Shown here piece after piece: positions 55,673 through 64,000 of a stretch of DNA of 64,000 bases. A program made the position numbers and the translations under genes. The first letter of the stretch is position 1. Each line of letters begins with the position of its first letter. Under the pieces are notes generated by a model that ran no database searches, was not told the DNA's origin, and was given only the letters and a program-made list of their open reading frames with translations. Origin of the DNA: Tetrapyrgos nigripes (taxonomy: Eukaryota; Basidiomycota; Agaricomycetes; Agaricales; Campanellaceae); NCBI GenBank assembly GCA_013368315.1, contig JAACJM010000079.1, forward strand, positions 1 to 64,000, written 5' to 3'.

Positions 55673-58600
55673 ATGGTACGTTTCTCTTCACCTCATTATT
55701 CTCTAGCTAATGTCTTCCAGGAATCGTATGGCAGAAACCGCGAATCTATAGCCGACATGCAGGCTCTACTCGAACCCATTTTTGAAAGCCACCCCGAGGC
55801 TTCAGAAGAGCATGGAGTGATGCAAATTCCTGCAGAGTACCTTCCGGACGTCTTCAAGGCTCTCGCAGCAACAGGGCTGGACATCATGACCAAGGAGGAA
55901 GAAGACAAACTGAAAGACATCTTGGAGCAGAACCCTGGCATGAAAGCCAGTTCTGAACTGGTCGTGAGCTTTCTGCTTGCCAAAACAGCTTCTGCGTCTC
56001 CGGACGTTTTGTCGAATTCTAGCCCTGAAGGCTCAGATGGAGAGGACTTGACGAGGGGCCGGTCTCAGAACAGATATCACGGCGAGGACAGGTCTTCCTC
56101 TAGTGAATCTGCCGGAACATCTCGACACTTTTCTCGACCTCCGTCTCGGAGCAGCGTTCCCCAAACTCCACGCACCTCAGCATTTGACACCACACGTCGT
56201 CAACGGTCAACTCCTCTCGAATCCGCTGCACCTTCGTCATGGAGTGCTCGGCCCAAAGCACCTCATCGAAGAAAGAGTATAGATGCAGGGAACCGAAGTG
56301 ATAGGTCTGACGGAGAAGCTCCTCCCTCCTCGTATGCACGCGGATCTTCAAAGACACGTCGTGCCCGTGCTCCTTCCAATCCTACTTCACCATCCCCTTC
56401 TGCTGTCGGCGGACTCATGACATCACCCGACCCCGTCTTCTCCCCAGTCTTCTCCCCAAGCGACTCTCCCCAATTTACACCATCTCGTCCACAATCTCGG
56501 GCACATTCCCATAACCACACATTTTCGCTAGACTCTGACCGAGGGGCGGGTTACTCTTCTCCTGACGAAGCCCCTCTCTCCTCTCAAATTTCTTCGCTAC
56601 CTATGCCGCGTCCACACTCGGGCGATTCGGATTCTGAGGACGAGTTCTCTTCCGACTTGATTCCCGACCTGGATCATGACCGAGTGTCAGTGGCTTCTAC
56701 TGCTTCCTTGGAACCGATGGAACGCCTAGAAGCCTTGCAAAAGTCAAATGCCGAGTGGCAAAGGAAGCTGAGAGATGCGGAGAAGACATTACAGAATCGG
56801 ATGGCTGAGCACGAAGTCGAGTTGGAGGAGCTCGAGGGCAAATTAGAAGAGCTCAGGAGCGAGTTGAGTATGGCTAAGAGAGAAGAGAAAGAGTTGAGGG
56901 CTAAGGAAGTGAGTTTCTCATCTCACTTGTCATGATATCCAGTACTGATCAGGTCTTCTTGTGCAGCGTTCCAACATAACCCAAATCAACTCTTTAGAAT
57001 CGGAAGTGAACAAGCTCAACAAACAACTCGAGACTACACGAAATTCATATCAAACTCTTCAAAAGACTTACCAAGAGCAATGCTGTACGTCTTCCTCGTC
57101 ATCTTTGTCTCGCATATGCTCATGCCTTGCTCATCTTCATTGTACCTTTCCGAAACCCGCTGCTGACCTGCTGCCTTGACAAAAAATGCGCATTGCGACG
57201 ACGCTTTCGACATCTACCCATATATATGCGCTCTCATCGCCTTCAAACGCGCATATATGCGGCTTTGTCCATGATCCCTCTCGTCTACCGACATGGTGCT
57301 CACCGTTTACCAACCTAAATCGCCCCTGGTTTCAAATAAATGCGCATATACCCACCTTCTTCATATCCTTTTCTGAACTGAAGCACACTCGGAGAGGAAC
57401 CGTGCCGAGCTGCGCGATCGAGACGAAAAGATCCGTGGTTTGCGTGAGCAGATCAACCTCAGTGACCTCGAGGCAACAAAGAGAGAAAATTTGCAGCATC
57501 AACTTGAGGACAAGATTAGTGATTTGGAGGTGTGTATCTTCTCTCTCTTTGGCTTGTATCATCACGTCGCGTTCTTCCCACTTTCTTGTACTCACAAAGA
57601 GACTGTATGGCTGATCACTCATCCTTATTTCCTTTCTTTAGGCCGAATTGGATCAAGCCCGAGAAGCTTATACGGAACTAGACGAACAGAAGCAAGAGAA
57701 CCTCATCCTCAAGGAGACCATTGACCGTATGCGTTTCGATATGGATGAGCTACGTTCGTCACTCGCTTCTGGCATCAACACGACCTCTGGAAGTACAAGC
57801 TCTGCCGCCCCCTCCAGGGACAACACCATGTCGAAGAGTCTTGGAGCTGAGATTTTAGCAAAACTAGCTGCGCAGGGTAACGTTGAAGAGGACTATGATG
57901 ATGAGGATAGCGATGATGATAAAACCGATGGTGAAGCTGGAAGTGAAACCGTCGTAGAAGAGGTGGAGGAAGGTCTGGGCAGTGAGAGTGATGGAGAGGA
58001 TATTGTGCAAACGTATATCAGGAAGGTCATTAAGAAGGTGTGTTTTTTTGTTAGCCGTCCTTGAATTGCAACCGAAAACTAACGATTCTTTTATGAGCAG
58101 AAGGGTACCAAATCAAAGACTGTCACACGTACCTTTGAGGAGACGAAAGAATATGCTGACACTAGTGTTCAGCATGACCCTGAAGGGATCTATGTCGTCT
58201 CTCAGATCCAAACGGATGCACCTCCTCCACCTCCTGCCAAAGCCGACTTTAGTATCCAAACGACACCACCAGCAAGTCCTGTGAGACATTCTATCGAAAT
58301 CTCCACCGATCCCATCCCCGAGCCTCCACAAAGGGTCTTCAAGGACACCGAGATTGAAACAGATCCACAAGAGCTTGGTGTACAAATCGTCGAGGTCGAG
58401 AAAGTGGTTGAAAGGGAGAAGATCATAGAGAGGCTAATCGAGGTCGAAAAAGAAGTCGAGAGGGAGCGGGAGAAAAACGTGCCTCGGATCATGATCGAGA
58501 TGGAGATTCAAACCGAAGAGGCAGAAGATGAAGATGACGAAGGCCCTTCGACCCTGGCTTCATCCTCGTCAACTATTCTTCCTCCCACACCAAAGGCTCA

Positions 58601-59243
58601 GCTCTTAGCCTTGGCTTCCGGACCTCTTGATGATCCGCCCGCCTATGAACCCGGCGAAGACGAAGAAGAGAGAGAATGGCGTCTCGCAGCGGAAACACTC
58701 AAAAAATGGCATTGTGGCATGAAGATTCCTTTCGAAGCTGTCCCCAATGGCGTCTCTGAGGATGCTTTGGAGGAATGGAAAGCTTTGAAGGAGGAGCTGG
58801 GCGTCGAGTGTGAAGTCATCGATAGGATTATCAAGAAGAGCGACAAGACGGGCTTACCTCGAGGAGCTGCCGAAAACGGAAAGGGCAAGCGAAGGAAGAG
58901 TGCTTTGTACAACATCTACAACACTTATATCTACAAGAACCGTGGAGAAGGATCATCACCATCATTCCTTACCCAGACCATCATAACTACCGTCGCCCTT
59001 GCCGGTCTCTCAACGCTCATTGCCGTGGCTATTGCACCCCACATGCACCCACAGTTCCACGTTCCTGGCGGTGCTACAGTCTATGATAGGAATGCATGGG
59101 CCAGCTTTAACGGGTTGCAGGCAACCGGAGAGGGATTTGGCATGTATCCCTATGGCCAACCTGACGGCACCCACGTAGTCTGGAACGTTTTGGGAAGGCT
59201 CGGCGGTGGAGCTGCCAGGATTGTGAGGGGTTGGCCGACATAG
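55673..59243 (+). CDS. Large coiled-coil protein with a C-terminal membrane segment
   Basis: Six exons (55673-55675, 55721-56908, 56967-57084, 57384-57529, 57642-58037, 58101-59243) join in frame to about 997 residues. Exon 1 holds only the ATG. Residues about 5-100 form a compact acidic helical domain (MQALLEPIFESHPEASEE, LDIMTKEEEDKLKDILEQN); 100-340 are Ser/Pro/Arg-rich and probably disordered; 345-560 form a coiled coil (LEALQKSNAEWQRKLRDAEK, IRGLREQINLSDLEATKREN); then acidic and Pro-rich linkers, an EVEKVVEREKIIERLIEVEK helix, and near the end one hydrophobic segment (TIITTVALAGLSTLIAVAIA) followed by a short tail. This suggests a membrane-tethered structural or cytoskeleton-linked protein. 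I do not recognise a named family. Confidence 0.75.
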
Positions 59244-60426
59244 CACGCATCTCACCTAGTCCCTATGTCTATTTATTTATTTTTTCTCTATTTTTCTTTC
59301 TTTTCTCTACTTTCTTCTTTCCCTGCACTATTCTTCCTGTCCCATCCACATTTGGTTGCTGTGTATACTAATCTAGGTTGGAAATGCTGCCCAAAGTAAT
59401 CCTAATCTTTGCTCTTTTGTGTCCATGCTTTGCCCCTTTGCCCATATTTTTTATTTTTGTTCTTGTTCATGCTTTTGCGGTATATACGATGCTCACACGA
59501 CATTTTGATGACTCCCCTCCCGTTCATGTACATACTCTCACCTCCCATACTACCCCGACATATCATGATACCACTGCATATATCTGTACTTTATTATGCC
59601 TTCACCCTTTTCAGGAGTTGTACTTTTTCATTGGGCTCGTTTCTATGTTTCTCAGCCCGAGTCACCCAAACCCCCACTCAATCCTCCAGTCATTCCCTCT
59701 TCTCTGTTTCCGCTCACGAAACATGAATCACCGACACTACCAACACCATGTCTTCCCTTTGACATCGACTACCACCACAATTCCTGCCTCCCCTACCAGA
59801 GGCTGAGGCTCCATACTGGGACACTACAGGCTACCAGGGCTTGTATCTCCCGCTATAACCCAACAACACTGTCACACTCTCATTCATGCTATTTACGACT
59901 CGTCATGACTTTCATGTCTTCTTTTCTACTCTTTTTCCTTATGCTCTGGAAAATCACTATCATTATGGGCAAATGCGATAGCATACACCGTCTTTCATCT
60001 ATTTGGACACCCGCAGACACTTTTTCATCGGTGATTTATTTCTAATTTTACAGCACGGACCGCGTACATGGTACTTTCTACTTGCATTGTTAGTGCCCCA
60101 TGCCTCCTTTCTACCGTCTACCTACATGTTTGCCTACTCGCTGGCATCCTTCCCGTGAAAAGTAACTCCTAGCGGCCACATTATTTTCATACCGACCCTA
60201 CATAGTATATTCGTTCGTTTCAGTAATCTCATTGTGGATATGGACTTGTACTCTACTTGAAAATAGACTCGCTCTCACTCTCTTGTAAATCGCGTTCCGT
60301 GTATACTTGTGAATAGTGTGCACAGTAAAAATACAAAAAATAGTTAAATAATCGAGGTAGTAGTAGGCTGCCAACGAAAAATACTTTAGGTGTCCTGGCA
60401 GCTGCAGTCCACATCCACTGCTATAT
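59244..60426. other. Intergenic region between convergent genes
   Basis: Long pyrimidine-rich spacer holding the 3' ends of the coiled-coil gene and the ABC transporter gene. No further gene recognised. Confidence 0.45.
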
Positions 60427-63400
60427 CTACCGCTTCTCTTTCACGAAGAAGTGCAACGTCAGGTAGCTGGCAATTGTGAAAACGGCTATGAAGATTCCCA
60501 GCAAGGCGATGTTCGGCCACCAGAATGACTGCAGAATGTCGTCAGGACGGGGACTACGACAGCAGCCATATGACATACCTGAACCCTGAGACCAAAGATT
60601 GAGAGAATGGTTGCAGCTGGTACGTCCAGCTCCACTCCATACTGCATGAGAATAGTCAGAAACTAAACGTTATATTGAAAAACAATCACTGACCCTGAGT
60701 TCTTTCAGCGTCAAGTATCGCAACTCATTGACAGCCAACGCCTCAAATGCAGCATGAAAGAACGAGATAGTATGGAGGAACCGGAACGGTGTTTTAACCG
60801 ATTCTCGGTTGATCAACAGCCCAGTGAAAAGTAAGCTTGAGGAGAAGGGATCGGTCAGCGAACGATTGCCGGAGAGAATCCAGAACAACGCACTTGTACA
60901 ACATGATCAAAGTTCCAACCAAGCTAGCCACGCTGGTGTTGGCAAACGCGATGGAGAGCCAGAGCACCACTGTAGCAGTGGCCAGGTTGAAGAGTACGAG
61001 AACGAGGATGAATTTCCAAAAGGCAACAACTGTGGGCACAAGACCCGCTAACCCGTATACGATTCCACCGAAAATCAGTGGTGGAACAATACGGAGTGGA
61101 AGGATGTCGAAGAGAATCTTGGATGAAAAGTATGTGAAGGTTGAGTAGTATCCGTTTGATCTGCCAAAAGAAATTTGTAAGCAAACGGTACTGTGATGAT
61201 GATGACAGAAAGACGCACCTTTCACGCATAAACAGTATCCGTTCATTGGCGAAGAGTCCCAAACTTGACAGACAGGAGAATCCAAACAGTGCCAGAGTGA
61301 AGAAGAAAAGACCTGCACGGCCAGCGGTCAGCAAAATTGAAGAGGATGAAAAGACACGGACATACCCAGTCTGTTCTGGAACCCAGCGATGTCATTCCTG
61401 TAATACTGTGAGTCTCATCTCCAATAGAAAGTGCACTATATAAATCTCACTTGACATCACGGAAGAAGAATCCACAAATGACTGAGGAACATAAATCTCA
61501 ATACACAACTGAAGAAAGAAGACAAGCCAGCACTCACGAGCAAGAGCAATCGCAGACGTATAATGCGCTGTCAGCAACGCGGGATCCCTGTAAAGATTCT
61601 TGAAAGCCCTGCCGCTCAAAATCCTAAACTGCGTAGCCCAGCTTGCCCTCTTCCTCCCCCTCAACAGCGCAGTTTCTTCCATCACATCCCTAGTCTGTGC
61701 ATGTCCGTTCCCATTCGCCTGTCCCTGAACCTCTCTAACCAAAGCCTTGGTCTCAGCCTTAATCTCAGCTGCAATATTACTCTGCTCATAAGCATCCACC
61801 AACGCAGCCAATCTAGGAGCTAGAGGCGTATCGTTGGATCGTTGAGAGGTACCAGAAACAGCGTCGAAGAGTTGAGAAGTCTTTCGTTTGATGTAAGCCC
61901 CAGTTGCTGAACTGATAGAACTGCGTCTGGTTTCATCGTTTGATGATGATGGTTCAGGAGGGGTGGGGGTGGAGTGAGAGCGGACAGTTTCAAGGGGAAC
62001 AGATTGAGTGTGTGTTGCTCGGCCAACCAGGGCGCGTTCTTCGTCTGCTAAATTAGTGTCGTCATTTGGAGAAGGGCCAATTGTGGGTGTAGCAGAACGA
62101 GAAGAGGATCCCATGCCGGCTTGGACGGTGAGGTCGACTAGCAAGAGATATGAGATTAGTAGCTGAAAAGAACGCCAGAATCGGGATGACTCACTCAGAT
62201 AATCGGCAATGTTGAATCCTGGTGGACAAGGTCTCCCAATCTCCTCAAAGTATCTTTGGCATTTCGAGAATTCTCCAGAATAGATCGTTTTGCCCATAGC
62301 GAGAACAAGAAGTTGGTCAAACAGAGCGACGATGTTGCTTCGAGGTTGATGAATGGTGAAGATGACGGTACGGTTGTAATCTCTGGCGAGGGTGACTAAA
62401 CTTTCGACGACATTGTATGCGTTGAAAGCATCCAAACCTGGAGGCAAAACAATTAGGAAGAGAACAAGAAAATGCGACGAGCCTGTTTACCACTTGTGGG
62501 TTCATCCAAGAAAAGGATAGATGGACTAGTGACCAATTCGCAAGCAATGGATACTCGACGTTTCTCTCCACCCGAGATAGATCTGTTACCTGCAGAATAT
62601 ATGAGTCAGTCTGCCAGCTTCAAAAAATCAACGCATACATACCACTCTCTCCTATCCTCATATCCTTGATCCGCAATATCCCAAGCTCATTCATCGTCTC
62701 CAGCGTCCTGTACCTCTTCGCCGCAAAACTCATCTCCCTAGGTAACCTCAACAACGCACTGTACAAAATTGTCTCGTACACCGTCAATGTACTCATCAAC
62801 GTATCCTCCTGATCCACAAAGCCAGTCACAGCTCTAAACTCTTCATCCTTCACTTCCCTCCCATTCACCAACGTCACTCCGCCCACTGATCCTCTCTTAC
62901 CCTTCCTAGCAAGGATATCCAATAACGTCGATTTGCCAGCCCCGGAAGCGCCCATGATAGCCATCACTTGGCCGGGCTTGGCACAACCAGAAATGTCGGA
63001 AAGGATAGTTTTTCCACCTAGGTTGTAGGTAATGTTGGAGAAGTGAAGAGAAGCAGGGACGTGTTCCGTCATAAGACGTGCGGCTTCATCTTCTGGTAGA
63101 CGAATGGTACCAAAGTCGCCTCCGGACCCGCTGCGACCGACGTACCAGAATAGGAGTGAGGCGATGATGACAACGAGGAAGGCGCCGGCGACACTCAATG
63201 CAACCCAGCGACTGTTATCTGGTTTCTCAGGTTGCTGAAAAAGTGAAATTAGCTGTAGTGTACATAATTAAACACGCATATATGCGCACCACGTATCCCG
63301 GTACTTGAGAATAATGCAAGCACTCGCCACCAAAGCAGTCTAGGGTGATGTAGGGATCACCAAAGATGTCACTGATGAGCTGGTTCATCGCTGCCTCTTC

Positions 63401-64000
63401 AAAACGGCATTCTTTTCCTGTTCTGCAACTGAATGATGCGGGGCCTTTGATTTCTTCTGTCAAAAAGTCACTGATGTCTAATATAAAGGATGGGTTCGTT
63501 AGTAACAAGCAAGTCGGTCCGAGCGAATGCGACGCACCAACACTACCGTCTTCACCGCAGATGAACCGTCCAGGAACACATTTGCATTTGAGCTTGTCGC
63601 ACTGATAGGTAGTGGTATTAAAACCGTAGTCTGGCTTTGTCGAGGACTCGCACTCGTCTAGGGCGCAGTAGAACGACTCAATCTCATCTACCCAGAATTG
63701 GAAGGTGCATTCACTAGAATTTTTGTCGCAACCAAAGGTGACTTGCACTGGTCGATTTGAGCCCACGGTGTCGAGAATTTTGCGGTCTGAACATAAGGGA
63801 TGTGAGAAGGGGTACGGAAAAGAGTCACGATGCAAAACGAACTCGTCACGTCGCACATCTGGTGGTTGTTGAACACCGTCTCCCCTCCCTTGTAACATGT
63901 CATGTTTTGAGCTTCGGTGTCATCAGGGTCTGGCTTCTGGCCAAGTATAGGGAAGCCTTTGCAGGCGTCGTCCGTTTTGCAGACTGCCATGATCCGTGAG
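60427..64000 (-). CDS. ABCG-type transporter resembling yeast Adp1 (5' end beyond the window)
   Basis: The stop is at 60427-60429 and the gene runs off the right edge; exons join in frame throughout. Order from the right edge: a Cys-rich lumenal region with EGF-like spacing ([19 protein letters not shown]), a membrane helix ([20 protein letters not shown]), an ABC domain with Walker [14 protein letters not shown]-loop TGFVDQED, signature [11 protein letters not shown] and Walker [13 protein letters not shown], a 200-residue Ser/Thr-rich linker, then six ABCG membrane helices ([16 protein letters not shown] through [19 protein letters not shown]). The extra-luminal Cys-rich region before a reverse-order ABCG half-plus architecture matches yeast Adp1, a putative ER or vesicle transporter of unknown substrate. 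All catalytic motifs are intact. Confidence 0.87.

Noticed and set aside
59378..60045. Plus-strand frames after the coiled-coil gene
   Set aside because: Composition is that of a pyrimidine-rich 3' region; frames overlap each other and show no family.
1..64000. Search for CRISPR arrays, phage or bacterial operons
   Set aside because: The window is eukaryotic with spliced genes; no regularly spaced repeat array was seen.

Overview
The window looks like genomic DNA of a mushroom-forming basidiomycete (Agaricomycetes). The evidence is many genes split by 45-60 bp introns with GT(GAGT/AAGT)...AG ends, several agaric-specific families (BTB proteins, DUF7918, DUF6699, seven-TM proteins, Tnp2-type CACTA transposase, DyP peroxidase, GH92) and one tRNA with a 12-nt intron. 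No species can be named from the sequence. Exon joins were worked out by hand from reading frame, splice signals and remembered family consensus, so boundaries are good but not experimentally supported.

Layout. 0-12 kb: a decayed DyP-type peroxidase at the left edge, two adjacent BTB-domain genes (one with an apparent frameshift), an alpha/beta-hydrolase and a bestrophin-like channel gene, all on the minus strand. 12-23.2 kb: a transposon cluster. It holds a Tnp2 (CACTA-like) transposase relic with its divergently transcribed partner gene, then a terminal-inverted-repeat element with 8-bp target duplications (17872-21309) carrying a nested intact Tc1/mariner element (18232-19858), then a 600-bp non-autonomous hAT-like element (22536-23135). 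23.9-35 kb: plus-strand genes for a seven-TM protein, a membrane-anchored thaumatin-like protein, an F-box relic, a secreted GPI-type hydrolase-fold protein that lacks the nucleophilic Ser, tRNA-Gln and a DUF7918 protein. 35-45 kb: two decayed loci, a single-pass membrane protein, a DUF6699 protein and a second DUF7918 gene. 45-54 kb: a GH92 alpha-mannosidase gene of 18 exons, a possible small secreted peptide and a tandem pair of zinc-type (MDR) reductases. 53.6-64 kb: a histidine acid phosphatase pseudogene, a long coiled-coil membrane-anchored protein and the C-terminal part of an ABCG transporter resembling yeast Adp1.

There is no single operon-like pathway. Common themes are secreted or wall-directed proteins (thaumatin-like, GH92, hydrolase-fold, acid phosphatase, DyP) and gene-family turnover. 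At least five conserved genes carry frameshifts or stops. Some are clearly pseudogenes (DyP, acid phosphatase, Tnp2). Others (GH92, second BTB) have a single indel and could be assembly errors. The most unusual signals are the nested transposons with complete target duplications, the internal architecture of the Tc1 termini, the GTAC-dense hAT-like element, two coding microexons (7 and 9 nt), GC-AG introns and a palindromic CGCATATATGCG-type motif shared by long introns of unrelated genes.
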